From CAZTDU01 sp050248795 (GTDB lineage Bacteria > Pseudomonadota > Gammaproteobacteria > Burkholderiales > SG8-39), in the NCBI GenBank assembly GCA_050248795.1, contig JBFWRS010000015.1:1-64000 (forward strand): DNA of 64,000 nt, written 5' to 3'. Of this stretch, positions 34,962-43,861 are shown one piece after another. The notes beneath the pieces were generated by a model, which was given only the letters and a program-made list of their open reading frames with translations, ran no database searches and was not told where the DNA came from. A program made the translations under genes and the position numbers. The first letter of the stretch is position 1. Every line of letters begins with the position of its first letter.

Positions 34962-36917
34962 ATGATTTTCAGGACTTTGCTGCTGGCGCTTGCAGTCGCC
35001 GCGGGGTCCGGCGCCGCGGCGGCGCAGAAGGCAAAACCTGCCGTCCCTTCAGCGGACGCTGCATTCCGCGCGGCCTATGCAGCGTTCCGCGCCGGTGACG
35101 CGATCAAGCTCGCGCGCCATGCCGAGTTGCTGCAGGGTCATGTGCTCGAGCCGTATGCGGAGTTCTGGCGCATCCGGCTGCGGCTCGACGAAACCACGTC
35201 CACGGAAGTGCGGGCCTTTCTCTCCAGGTACCCAGGAAGCTACCTCGCCGACCTGCTGCGTGCGGACTGGCTGCGCGACCTGGGTCGCCGCGGCGACTGG
35301 CAGACCTTCGATCTCGAGCGCGCGCCGCTGCTGCGGGAAGACGACGAGGTCCGCTGCTACGCGTGGCTGTCGCGCCTGTCGCGCAGGGACGAAACCGCGC
35401 TCGAGGAGGCGAAGGAGATCTGGTCCGAGGCGAAGGACCTGCCCGAGGGCTGCGGCCAGCTCGGCGACGTGCTGGTCGCGCGCGGCGAGTTCAGCACCGA
35501 GGACGTATGGCGGCGCGCGCGCATGCTGCTCGGCGCGGGCCAGATCACCGCGGCGCGCAGCACGCTCGCTTACCTGCCGGCGGCCGAAGGCGTGGACGAC
35601 GCCCTGCTCGACCTGGCCGCGACCTCGCCGAAGAAGCTGCTCGCAAAGCTGCCGGGGGACCTGGGCAACCGCGCGACGCGCGAGATGGTGATGTTCGCCG
35701 TGGTGCGGCTGGCACGCACGCATCCGCGCGAGGCGGCGGAAGTGATGAAGGGCACGCTGGGCGGCTTGCTGCCCGCGGCCGATCGCCGGCACGTCTGGGG
35801 CTACCTCGCCTACGAGGCGGGCCGGCGCCTGTACGGCGATGCACTCGACTGGTACGCGCTCGCCGGCAGCGCCGAGCTGACGGATGAGCAGCTGGCATGG
35901 AAGGCGCGCAGCGCGCTGCGCGCCGGCAACTGGAAGTCGGTGCGCGACGCCATCGACAGCATGTCGGCGGCAGCGCACCGCGATCCGGCGTGGAGCTACT
36001 GGTACGGCCGCGCACTGCGCGCCACGCGCAACCCCGACGGCGCGCGCGCGTATTTCCTGCGCCTTGCGCCACAGCCCCATTTCTACGGCGTGCTCGCCGC
36101 CGAGGAACTCGGCGAATCGATGTACCTGCCGCCGGTCATGCACGATCCGTCCGAGAAGGAAGTCGCGCAGCTCAGGCGCCACCCGGGCATCGCGCGCGTG
36201 CTCGCGCTGTACCGGCTGAACATGCGCGCCCACGCGCTGCGCGAATGGGTGTTCACGGTGCGCCAGAAGGATGATCGCGGCCGGATCGCGGCCGCGGAGC
36301 TGGCGCGGCGCGCCGAACTCTACGACCGTGCCATCAACACCGCCAGCCTGACCACCGAGCGGCACAACTACCGCCTGCGCTACCTGGCGCCTTTCCGCGA
36401 CGCGTTCCGGCAGCATGCCCAGGCCTTCGACCTGGAGGAAGCCTGGGTGCTGGGCGTGGTGCGGCAGGAAAGCCGCTTCATCGTCAACGCCAGGTCCTCC
36501 GCTGGCGCGCGCGGCCTGATGCAGCTGATGCCCGCAACGGCGCGATGGGTGGCGAGGCGCACCGGCCTCAAGGGCTACTCGCTGGCGCGCGTGACCGAGG
36601 TGGACACCAACGTCTCGCTGGGCACGCAGTACCTGAAGTTCGTGCTCGAGGACCTCGGCCATCCGGTGCTTGCCACGGCGGGCTACAACGCCGGGCCGGG
36701 GCGCGCGCGCCGCTGGCGCGACGTGAAGCCGCTCGAGGGCGCCGTCTATGTGGAATCGATCCCCTTCAACGAAACCCGCGACTACGTGAAGCGCGTCATG
36801 TCGAACACCATGTACTACTCGGCGCTGCACGAAGGGCAGATCGTGCCGCTGAAGGAAAGGCTGGGCGTCATTCCGGCCAAGGTCGACGGCGAGCGCTTCA
36901 ACGAGGCGCTGCCCTAG
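34962..36917 (+). CDS. slt: soluble lytic murein transglycosylase (Slt family)
   Basis: 651 aa. A signal peptide (about 1-21) is followed by a long helical superhelix domain (about 30-450) and a C-terminal lysozyme-like catalytic domain. The catalytic glutamate is E503 in VRQESRF, with ARGLMQLMPATA and AGYNAGPGR. It cleaves peptidoglycan to 1,6-anhydromuropeptides in the periplasm. Length is close to E. coli Slt70. Confidence 0.96.
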   Translation: MIFRTLLLALAVAAGSGAAAAQKAKPAVPSADAAFRAAYAAFRAGDAIKLARHAELLQGHVLEPYAEFWRIRLRLDETTSTEVRAFLSRYPGSYLADLLRADWLRDLGRRGDWQTFDLERAPLLREDDEVRCYAWLSRLSRRDETALEEAKEIWSEAKDLPEGCGQLGDVLVARGEFSTEDVWRRARMLLGAGQITAARSTLAYLPAAEGVDDALLDLAATSPKKLLAKLPGDLGNRATREMVMFAVVRLARTHPREAAEVMKGTLGGLLPAADRRHVWGYLAYEAGRRLYGDALDWYALAGSAELTDEQLAWKARSALRAGNWKSVRDAIDSMSAAAHRDPAWSYWYGRALRATRNPDGARAYFLRLAPQPHFYGVLAAEELGESMYLPPVMHDPSEKEVAQLRRHPGIARVLALYRLNMRAHALREWVFTVRQKDDRGRIAAAELARRAELYDRAINTASLTTERHNYRLRYLAPFRDAFRQHAQAFDLEEAWVLGVVRQESRFIVNARSSAGARGLMQLMPATARWVARRTGLKGYSLARVTEVDTNVSLGTQYLKFVLEDLGHPVLATAGYNAGPGRARRWRDVKPLEGAVYVESIPFNETRDYVKRVMSNTMYYSALHEGQIVPLKERLGVIPAKVDGERFNEALP

Positions 36918-36946
36918 GCGATAATCCGGGCAACCGGAGAACGCGC

Positions 36947-37918
36947 TTGAATCATTCCAGCATCCTCGTCCTCGGCGGCTCGGGCTTCATCGGCCGCCAC
37001 CTGGTGGCAGCGCTTGCGGCGCGCGGCGCGCGCGTCACCGTGCCGGCGCGCCGCCGCGAACGTGCCAAGCACCTGATCACGCTGCCGACCGTGGATGTCG
37101 TTTCAGCGGACGTCTGCGATCCGCTGGCACTGTCGCGCCTGGTGTCGGGCAAGGACGCGGTGATCAACCTGGTCGGCATCCTGCACAGCCGCCGCGGCCG
37201 TCCAGGCGAGCGCGGCCCGAACGACTACGGGCCGGACTTCGCGCGCATGCACGTCGAATTGCCGCAGTCCGTCATTGCGGCATGCCGCGAACAGGGCGTG
37301 CGCCGGGTGCTGCACATGAGCGCGCTTGGCGCCTCGCCCGATGCGCCTTCCGAGTACCTGCGTTCCAAGGGCATCGGCGAGCGCGCGATGCTCGCCGCGG
37401 AGGACCTCGAGGTCACGGTGTTCAGGCCCTCCGTGGTGTTCGGCCCGGAGGACGCGTTCCTCAACCTGTTCGCCAGCCTGGCGAGGGTGCTGCCGGTGCT
37501 GGCGCTCGCGTGCCCCGAGGCGAAGTTCCAGCCGGTCTACGTCGGCGATGTGGTGCGCGCCTTCGTCTGCGCGCTCGATGACCGCGAGGCTGCCGGGCGG
37601 AGCTTCGACCTGTGCGGACCGAAGGTCTACACGCTTCGCGAGCTGGTGCAGTACGTCTGCGCGGTCAGCGGCCGGCGGCGGCTGGTGATCGGGCTTCCCG
37701 ATCGCCTGGCGCGGGTGCAGGCGCGGCTGATGGAACTCGCGCCCTCGCCGCTGATCACGCGCGACAACCTCGCCTCGATGACGATCCCCAGCACCAGCGA
37801 TGCACCGATGCCGTACGGCATCGAGCCGGTGGCGATCGAGCGCGCGGCGCCGGCATGGCTCGCGCCCGCCGGCCCGCGCGAGCGCTACCCGGAAATGCGC
37901 CTGCGCGCGCGCCGCTAG
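36947..37918 (+). CDS. NAD(P)-binding epimerase/dehydratase (NDUFA9-like, complex I-associated type)
   Basis: 323 aa. The TTG at 36947 is used: GGAGA lies 6 nt before it and it gives LNHSSILVLGGSGFIGRHL, where the Rossmann GGSGFIG motif sits at the expected position. It is an atypical SDR with the RSKGIGE region in place of a full YxxxK site. Homologues are called NDUFA9-like or NAD-dependent epimerases and often sit beside housekeeping genes; the reaction is unknown. A GATAAT box lies 23 bp upstream of the start. Confidence 0.88.
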   Translation: MNHSSILVLGGSGFIGRHLVAALAARGARVTVPARRRERAKHLITLPTVDVVSADVCDPLALSRLVSGKDAVINLVGILHSRRGRPGERGPNDYGPDFARMHVELPQSVIAACREQGVRRVLHMSALGASPDAPSEYLRSKGIGERAMLAAEDLEVTVFRPSVVFGPEDAFLNLFASLARVLPVLALACPEAKFQPVYVGDVVRAFVCALDDREAAGRSFDLCGPKVYTLRELVQYVCAVSGRRRLVIGLPDRLARVQARLMELAPSPLITRDNLASMTIPSTSDAPMPYGIEPVAIERAAPAWLAPAGPRERYPEMRLRARR

Positions 37919-37936
37919 GATGCCTGGCGCCGCCGC

Positions 37937-38587
37937 ATGAGCACCCCTATCCTGGTCATCGGCAACAAGAACTACTCGTCGTGGTCGCTGCGGCCATGGC
38001 TGGCGATGAAGTTCCTCGGCATCGCGTTTCAGGAGTTGCGCATCCCGCTGTACGGCCCCGGCGCGACCGAGGAGATCCGCCGCTACAGCCCGACCGGCAA
38101 GGTGCCCTGCCTGGTCGATGGCACGGTGCGCATCTGGGACTCGCTCGCGATACTCGAGTACCTGGCCGAATCGCACCCGTTGTGGCCGCAGGATTCCGCG
38201 GCGCGCGCGATGGCGCGCTCGGCGAGCGCGGAGATGCATTCCGGCTTCCAGGAGTTGCGCCAGCACATGAGCATGAATCTGCGCCGGCGCCTCCCCGGCA
38301 AGGGGCGCACGCCCGGCGCGCTCGCCGACGTTGCCCGCATCATCGCGCTGTGGACCGAGTGCCGCGAGAAGCACGGCAGCGGCGGCGAATTCCTCTTCGG
38401 TGCCTTCAGCGCGGCCGACGCCATGTATGCCCCGGTGGTGCTGCGCTTTCGCACCTACGAGGTCGAGCTTCCGGATGCGTGCCGCAGGTATGCCGAGGCG
38501 GTGCTGGCGATCCCGGCGATCGGTGAGTGGATCGCGGCCGCGGAGGCCGAGATCGAGCGCATCGAGAAGTTCGAGCAGTACGCTTGA
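37937..38587 (+). CDS. glutathione S-transferase family protein
   Basis: 216 aa. The N-terminal thioredoxin-like domain has the NKNYSSWSLRPW motif at the glutathione site, then GKVPCLVDG and DSLAILEYL, and an all-helical C-terminal domain. It resembles the SSWSLRPW-type bacterial GSTs. Substrate unknown. It follows the epimerase gene by 18 bp and is probably co-transcribed with it. Confidence 0.92.
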   Translation: MSTPILVIGNKNYSSWSLRPWLAMKFLGIAFQELRIPLYGPGATEEIRRYSPTGKVPCLVDGTVRIWDSLAILEYLAESHPLWPQDSAARAMARSASAEMHSGFQELRQHMSMNLRRRLPGKGRTPGALADVARIIALWTECREKHGSGGEFLFGAFSAADAMYAPVVLRFRTYEVELPDACRRYAEAVLAIPAIGEWIAAAEAEIERIEKFEQYA

Positions 38588-38648
38588 GGCCGCACCGGGA
38601 CCGGTCGGCCGCTGCGCCTTGTGATCCGCCTGGCCGGGGCGGCAGGCC

Positions 38649-39737
38649 TTGAAGGCATATGTCGTCGGCGGCGCGGTTCGCGACGAGCTGCTTGGCCTGC
38701 CAGTCGCCGACCGCGACTGGGTGGTGGTCGGCGCCACGCCCGAGGAGCTGACCGCCGCCGGCTACACCCCGGTAGGCAAGGATTTCCCCGTCTTCCTGCA
38801 CCCGCGCACGCACGAGGAGTACGCGCTTGCCCGCACGGAACGAAAGAGCGGGCGAGGCTACAAGGGGTTCACCGTGCACGCGTCGCCCGAAGTGACGCTG
38901 GAAGAAGACCTCGCGCGGCGCGACCTCACCATCAATGCGATGGCGCGGGACGAAGCCGGGCGGCTGGTCGACCCGTTCGGCGGCGAACGTGACCTGCGCG
39001 AGGGCGTGCTGCGGCACGTGGGCGACGCGTTCGTCGATGATCCGGTACGCATCCTCAGGGTGGCGAGATTCGCGGCGCGCTACCGCTTTCGCGTCGCCGA
39101 CGAAACCATGGCGTTGCTGCGCCACATGGTGGCGTCTGGGGAAGCCGACCACCTGGTCGCCGAGCGCGTCTGGCAGGAGTTCTCCCGCGGACTGTGCGAA
39201 CCGCACCCCGTGGCGATGTTCGAGGTACTGGAACGATGCGGCCTGCTGCCCAGGCTGTTGCCCGGCGTGCAGCTCGACGACTGGCTGCGCCGCGCCCTCG
39301 TGCGCGAGGACATGGCGCACGCGAGCTTGGAGGTACGCTTCGCGGTGCTGGCGTGGCGCCTTCCGGAGGCCGACCTGCGCGACATCTGCGCGCAGATGCG
39401 GGCACCGAACGAGGTGCGCGAGCTCGCGGTCATGGCGGTGCGCCAGCGCACGGCGCTGCTCGGCGCGCACGCTGCCGACGCCGCGGCCCTGCTCGCGGTG
39501 CTGAAATCGACCGACGCGTTCCGACGCAGCGAACGCTTCGCTGCGCTGCTCGCTGCAGCGCGGCTTGCCGAGCCGGGCGAGGCGATGCGCAGCGGCGCCG
39601 ACCGGCTGCTGCGCGCGCTTGCCGCCGCGCAGGCGGTGGATGCCGGCGCGATCGCGCGCAATGCGCCATCGTCGGCAGAGATCGCGGTGCGCGTGGATCG
39701 TGCCCGCGAGCAGGCTATCGCCGCCGCGCTGCGATGA
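38649..39737 (+). CDS. cca: CCA-adding tRNA nucleotidyltransferase, short form
   Basis: 362 aa from a TTG at 38649 (KAYVVGGAVRDELLG follows directly). Class II nucleotidyltransferase: GGAVRD, metal aspartates in DRDW (D21, D23), the RRDLTINAMA motif and the ERDLREGVLRHV segment are all present. It adds CCA to tRNA 3' ends. E. coli Cca is ~412 aa with a C-terminal HD phosphohydrolase domain. This protein is ~50 aa shorter and shows no HD motif, so the accompanying phosphatase activity is probably absent. The stop overlaps the next gene (ATGA). Confidence 0.95.
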   Translation: MKAYVVGGAVRDELLGLPVADRDWVVVGATPEELTAAGYTPVGKDFPVFLHPRTHEEYALARTERKSGRGYKGFTVHASPEVTLEEDLARRDLTINAMARDEAGRLVDPFGGERDLREGVLRHVGDAFVDDPVRILRVARFAARYRFRVADETMALLRHMVASGEADHLVAERVWQEFSRGLCEPHPVAMFEVLERCGLLPRLLPGVQLDDWLRRALVREDMAHASLEVRFAVLAWRLPEADLRDICAQMRAPNEVRELAVMAVRQRTALLGAHAADAAALLAVLKSTDAFRRSERFAALLAAARLAEPGEAMRSGADRLLRALAAAQAVDAGAIARNAPSSAEIAVRVDRAREQAIAAALR

Positions 39738-41110
39738 GCGACCCGTTCGCGTTGCGCGAACCGCGCGGGATCGCGGCGGAACTTGCCGACGGGCTGTCGC
39801 GCAACCTGCGCGCCGGCATGAGGCTGGCGCTGTTTCTGCCCTTGCGCTGGCTCGACTATCGCGCCTCGCCCGCCGACTACGCGATGCTGGTCGGATTCAA
39901 CCTGCTCGTCTGGCTGGCCGGGGAACTGGCGAGGGCGCAGGGCGACGTGCAGCTCGATCCTGCCGCGGTCGCCGTGTATCTCGGTGCGGTACCGCTGGTC
40001 CTGCTCGGCAGCATGCTCGTCGCCCGCCTGTATGCCAGCCCGCGACTCGTGCTGCTGATCGCGGTGGCCTTCTCCGCCAGCGACCTTGCGTTCGAGCTTG
40101 GCGGCCTCGCGCTGGCGAAGCTGCCGCTGCCGCCGGTGCTCGCGGCGCCCGCCTATGCGGTGTTCTTCGCCTGGCTGTGGGCAGTGGCGATCCGTGCGGT
40201 CGCAGTCTGCACGGGTGCGCGGCGCGCGCAACTCGTCAAGGGCGCGCTTGCGATCATCGGGCTTGCCGCGCTGCTGACCTTCGCGTTTCCGCGTGCCGAG
40301 CCGTGGGTCGCCGCGCGTGACGAGGTGCCAGCCGCGCCGGCGCTTGCGCACGAAGCGCTGTTCCACCTGCAAGGCGAACTGATCGAGCGCAGCCTGCAGT
40401 CGATCGAGCCTTCCGGCGCGGGCGCCCCGAGGCTTTACTTCGTCGGCTTTGCGCCGGACGGAAGCCAGGATGTCTTCCTGCGCGAGATGCGCTTCGTCAA
40501 GCGGCTGTTCGAGGAACGCTTCGGCGCGGCGGGACGCGCGATCGCGCTGGTGTCCGGGGACGCCGCGCTGCGCGAGTACCCGGTGGCGACGCAGACCAAC
40601 CTGCGCCGAGCGCTGCTGCGCGTGGGCGAGCGCATGAACGCGGAGGAGGATGTGCTGTTCCTGTTCGTTTCCGCGCACGGCGACCCGCGCCATGACCTCG
40701 CCGCCTGGCAACCGCCGCTGGTGCAATCGCCGCTGAACCCGACCGCGCTCGCCCGTGTGCTGCACGATGCCGGCGTGAAGTGGAAGGTGGTGGTGGTTTC
40801 GGCGTGCTACGCAGGCGGCTTCATCGAGCCGCTGAAGGATCCGCACACGCTCGTCATCACCGCATCCGCCGCCGACCGGCAGTCGTTCGGCTGCGAGAAC
40901 GGCAGGGATTTCACCTACTTCGGCGAAGCCTTTTTCCGCGACGCGCTTGCTGACACGCGCTCGTTCACGCAGGCATTTGCGCGCGCGCGCGGCATCGTCG
41001 CCCGGCGCGAGCAGGCCGAGAAGAAGGTTCCTTCGCTGCCGCAGATCTGGGTGGGCGAGCGGATTGGCGCCCGGCTTGACCGGCTCGCAGCTCAGCCCGC
41101 CGGGCGCTGA
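39734..41110 (+). CDS. membrane-anchored C13 (legumain-like) family peptidase
   Basis: 458 aa. Residues about 1-185 contain several hydrophobic segments, a membrane domain. The rest is a clan CD, peptidase C13-like domain with the His/Cys dyad H315 in VSAHGDP and C358 in VSACYAGGF. Bacterial members are mostly uncharacterised; GPI transamidase Gpi8 and legumain are the eukaryotic relatives. It is translationally coupled to cca (4-bp overlap). The 3' end overlaps the convergent ATP-grasp gene by 19 bp. Confidence 0.87.
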   Translation: MSDPFALREPRGIAAELADGLSRNLRAGMRLALFLPLRWLDYRASPADYAMLVGFNLLVWLAGELARAQGDVQLDPAAVAVYLGAVPLVLLGSMLVARLYASPRLVLLIAVAFSASDLAFELGGLALAKLPLPPVLAAPAYAVFFAWLWAVAIRAVAVCTGARRAQLVKGALAIIGLAALLTFAFPRAEPWVAARDEVPAAPALAHEALFHLQGELIERSLQSIEPSGAGAPRLYFVGFAPDGSQDVFLREMRFVKRLFEERFGAAGRAIALVSGDAALREYPVATQTNLRRALLRVGERMNAEEDVLFLFVSAHGDPRHDLAAWQPPLVQSPLNPTALARVLHDAGVKWKVVVVSACYAGGFIEPLKDPHTLVITASAADRQSFGCENGRDFTYFGEAFFRDALADTRSFTQAFARARGIVARREQAEKKVPSLPQIWVGERIGARLDRLAAQPAGR

Positions 41111-42390
41111 AGCCCGGTCGCGTAGTCCGAGTCGAGGAACAGCGCACGGCGCATGGCGTGGAAGCTGCGGTGCAGGTCGTCGGCCGACGCGGCCCCCATG
41201 TTGACCACCGCGTAGCGGTAGCTGCCCATCCATTTCATTTCGCGCGCGAGGCTGGAGCCGCGCTTCATGTAGAGCATCAGGCGCGCCTCGGGGTACTCGC
41301 GCCGCACGCGCTCGAGCTGGTCACGGGTCGGATGCGCTGCGAGCGGCTTGCCGTCGAACTTGCGCAGCGCGAAGCTCGCGGCGTGGCTGTAGCGCGGCGC
41401 GACTCGGCCGAGCCGCGGCTCGCGGCCGACCGCGAGGTCGAACAGGGCCTGGTAGGGAAGCACGCCGTCGACCCACTCGTAGAAACAGGCAAGCTGCGAC
41501 GCCATGCGCGGATTGACCTCGATGACGCGCAGCGCGCCGGTCGCGGGATCCCACGCGAACTCGATGTTGAAAAAGGCGTGTCGGTAGCCGATGCCCTGCA
41601 GCACGCGGCCGGCGAGATCGCGCATGCGTGCCTGGTCGGCGGGTGGCACGCGCGACGGATACTCGAAGCTGCGAAACGCCGACGTGCCCGGAAACAGGTT
41701 CTCGTCGATCACCCCCAGCAGCGTCAGCCTGCCCTCATGCAGGTAGCCGTCGATGTTCACCTGATGGCCCGGGACCAGCTCCTCTGCGATCATGTTGTGC
41801 GCATCGACGCGGAAATCCGTGTACCAGGGCAGCAGGTCGTTGAAGGGCTTCACCAGCCGCTTGATGATGTATTTCTCCAGCGGCCAGAACGACAGGTGCC
41901 GGCGCAGTTCGTCGAAACCGTCGACACGCCGCGCCAGCACGGAGAAGGTCGCCTTGACCGGCTTGACGAAGCAGGGGAATTCGAACGGGAAGTCCTCGCG
42001 CCTGGCAACGGTGTAGGGAAACGCCGCAAAGCGGGGGCTGGCCTCTGGCGCTACGCGTGCGAACGCCTGTCGGGCGTAGAACTTGTGCTGCGCCGCGAGC
42101 ACCGCGCGCGGATCGTTGCCGGGCAGGCCCAGCTTCTCCGCCACTACCGCGGCGATCAAGGCGCCGAAATACTCGTTGTTGCTGAACACGCCGTCGATAC
42201 GCTCGTGCCGGAATCGCCCGACCAGTTCGTTGACGAAGCGAAAGACGTCGAAGCCCAGCAGCCGCAGGTTGCCGGGGAAGCGGAAGATGTCGAACCCGGC
42301 GTAGACGAACTCGTACTCGGAGCGGTACTCCGGGCGGTCGAACTCGAGCCGGTCCCACTCCTTAGGAAACAGTACCAGGATTCTCTTCAC
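41092..42390 (-). CDS. ATP-grasp domain protein
   Basis: 432 aa. ATP-grasp features: a FPCFVKPVKATFS lysine segment near residue 145, a hydrophobic lid strand with KYIIKRL, and FFNIEFAWD plus VIEVNPRMASQ carrying the metal-binding E and N. The family joins an acid to an amine or thiol via acyl phosphate; substrate not predictable. No neighbouring biosynthetic genes are seen. No signal peptide. Confidence 0.85.
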   Translation of the reverse strand: MKRILVLFPKEWDRLEFDRPEYRSEYEFVYAGFDIFRFPGNLRLLGFDVFRFVNELVGRFRHERIDGVFSNNEYFGALIAAVVAEKLGLPGNDPRAVLAAQHKFYARQAFARVAPEASPRFAAFPYTVARREDFPFEFPCFVKPVKATFSVLARRVDGFDELRRHLSFWPLEKYIIKRLVKPFNDLLPWYTDFRVDAHNMIAEELVPGHQVNIDGYLHEGRLTLLGVIDENLFPGTSAFRSFEYPSRVPPADQARMRDLAGRVLQGIGYRHAFFNIEFAWDPATGALRVIEVNPRMASQLACFYEWVDGVLPYQALFDLAVGREPRLGRVAPRYSHAASFALRKFDGKPLAAHPTRDQLERVRREYPEARLMLYMKRGSSLAREMKWMGSYRYAVVNMGAASADDLHRSFHAMRRALFLDSDYATGLQRPAG

Positions 42391-42490
42391 GGCATCGCTC
42401 TACGGGGCGCCATGGCGGCGGGACACGGCATGGTTCATGGGTGAACAGTCGTTTCAGGAGCATATTCCATTACAGCCGCCAGCCCGCCGC

Positions 42491-42518
42491 TTGAGCGGCG
42501 CCGCGGAACGGCTAAACT
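42491..42518 (+). promoter_or_regulatory. candidate promoter of the GST gene at 42554
   Basis: TTGAGC (42491-42496) and TAAACT (42513-42518) are spaced by 16 bp and end 35 bp before the ATG. Both hexamers match consensus at four of six positions. The rest of the 163-bp divergent gap shows nothing recognisable. Confidence 0.45.
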
Positions 42519-42553
42519 GCAGCGCTTCGTCCAGCGAACCGGGAGCGCAAACG

Positions 42554-43174
42554 ATGATCGACCTGTACACGTGGACCACGCCAAACGGCCGCAAGGTGTC
42601 AATCATGCTCGAGGAGTGCGGCTTGCCCTACCGGGTACACAAGGTCGACATCGGCAAGAACGAGCAGTTCAAGCCCGAATTCCTCGCCATCAACCCCAAC
42701 AACCGCATTCCGGCCATCGTCGATCCCGAGGGGCCGGATGGCAAGCCGCTGCCGCTGTTCGAGTCGGGCGCGATCCTGGTGTACCTCTCGGGCAAGACCG
42801 GCGGGCGCTTCCTGCCGGCCAGCGACCGCGGCAAGTACATTGCGCTGCAGTGGCTGATGTTCCAGATGGGCGGGGTGGGGCCGATGTTCGGCCAGGCCCA
42901 CCACTTCCTGCGCGCAGCGCCCGAGCCGGTGCCGTACGGCATCGAGCGCTACACCAAGGAGGTGCGGCGCCTGTACGGCGTGCTGAACACGCGGCTGGGC
43001 GAGGCGCCATTCCTTGCCGAGGAGTATTCGATCGCGGACATTTCCACGTTCCCGTGGATCGCGCGGCACGAATGGCACAAGGTCGCGCTGGAAGACTTCC
43101 CCAACGTGAAGCGCTGGTACGACACCATAGCGGCCCGGCCGGCCGTTGCGCGGGGCATGGCGGTGCCGGCCTGA
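42554..43174 (+). CDS. Nu-class-like glutathione S-transferase (YfcG/YghU-type)
   Basis: 206 aa from the ATG at 42554 (MIDLYTWTTPNGRKVSIM); the upstream in-frame ATG at 42437 is unlikely. The TTPNGRKVSI segment, NPNNRIPAIVD and FESGAILVYL match the YfcG/Ure2-like group, which act as glutathione-dependent disulfide reductases or peroxidases. Cytoplasmic. It is convergent with the cytochrome c gene. Confidence 0.92.
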   Translation: MIDLYTWTTPNGRKVSIMLEECGLPYRVHKVDIGKNEQFKPEFLAINPNNRIPAIVDPEGPDGKPLPLFESGAILVYLSGKTGGRFLPASDRGKYIALQWLMFQMGGVGPMFGQAHHFLRAAPEPVPYGIERYTKEVRRLYGVLNTRLGEAPFLAEEYSIADISTFPWIARHEWHKVALEDFPNVKRWYDTIAARPAVARGMAVPA

Positions 43175-43206
43175 ACCCAGCCGCGCCGGAACAAATCAGA
43201 GTGTCC

Positions 43207-43854
43207 CTAGGGCTTCCTTGCGTACCTGGCGAGGAAAGCATTGATGTCCTCGATGCGCAACTGCGGCTCGCCGGGAATCGGCCGCGAGCCGACGACGCGG
43301 TTCATCCATTCCATGTTGCGTTCCATGCGCGCGACTACCGCGGGCCATTCGCGCGCCGTGTAGCGCGCCGGGTCGGGCAGCACATGACACTGCTTGCAGG
43401 CGAGGCGGAAGGCTTCGCCTGCCGGCGTATAGGCTTCAGGAATCCGTTTCGGGTCGAGCGGCTGCTGGGCGTGCCTGCCAAGGTACGCGAGCAGCGTCGC
43501 GGTCTCCTCGGCGTCCGGTGAGCGAACCCCTGCCATCATTTCCGCCATCAGCCTGCCCATGTTGCCCTTGCCCTGCATGCGCACCACCATGCGCTTGACG
43601 ATCGGCGGCCATTTCTGCCGGTGGTGCATCGCCGGGTTGGGCAGGTTGTGGCACTGCACGCAGTAGCGCAGCACGAGCTGCGCACCGCGCGACTGCGACT
43701 CGGGCAACTGCGCGGGCCGGAAGGTCGGCGGCAGGATGCGTTCCAGCATCGGCCCGTGCGGGCTTTGCGCCCAGCGCTCCCTTGCGGCGTCGATCTCGTC
43801 AGCCGTCACCGTCCCCGCGACCAGCAGCGCGAGCAGCGCGCAGGCGTGCTTCAT
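43207..43854 (-). CDS. diheme c-type cytochrome
   Basis: 215 aa from the ATG at 43854. A signal peptide (about 1-18) precedes two heme c motifs, CVQCH (65-69) and CKQCH (153-157). The two halves share similar helical surroundings with methionine-rich segments that can supply distal ligands, so it is a periplasmic electron carrier with duplicated domains. It lies 7 bp after the MidA-type gene on the same strand. Its redox partner is unknown. Confidence 0.9.
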   Translation of the reverse strand: MKHACALLALLVAGTVTADEIDAARERWAQSPHGPMLERILPPTFRPAQLPESQSRGAQLVLRYCVQCHNLPNPAMHHRQKWPPIVKRMVVRMQGKGNMGRLMAEMMAGVRSPDAEETATLLAYLGRHAQQPLDPKRIPEAYTPAGEAFRLACKQCHVLPDPARYTAREWPAVVARMERNMEWMNRVVGSRPIPGEPQLRIEDINAFLARYARKP

Positions 43855-43861
43855 GGCGGAT

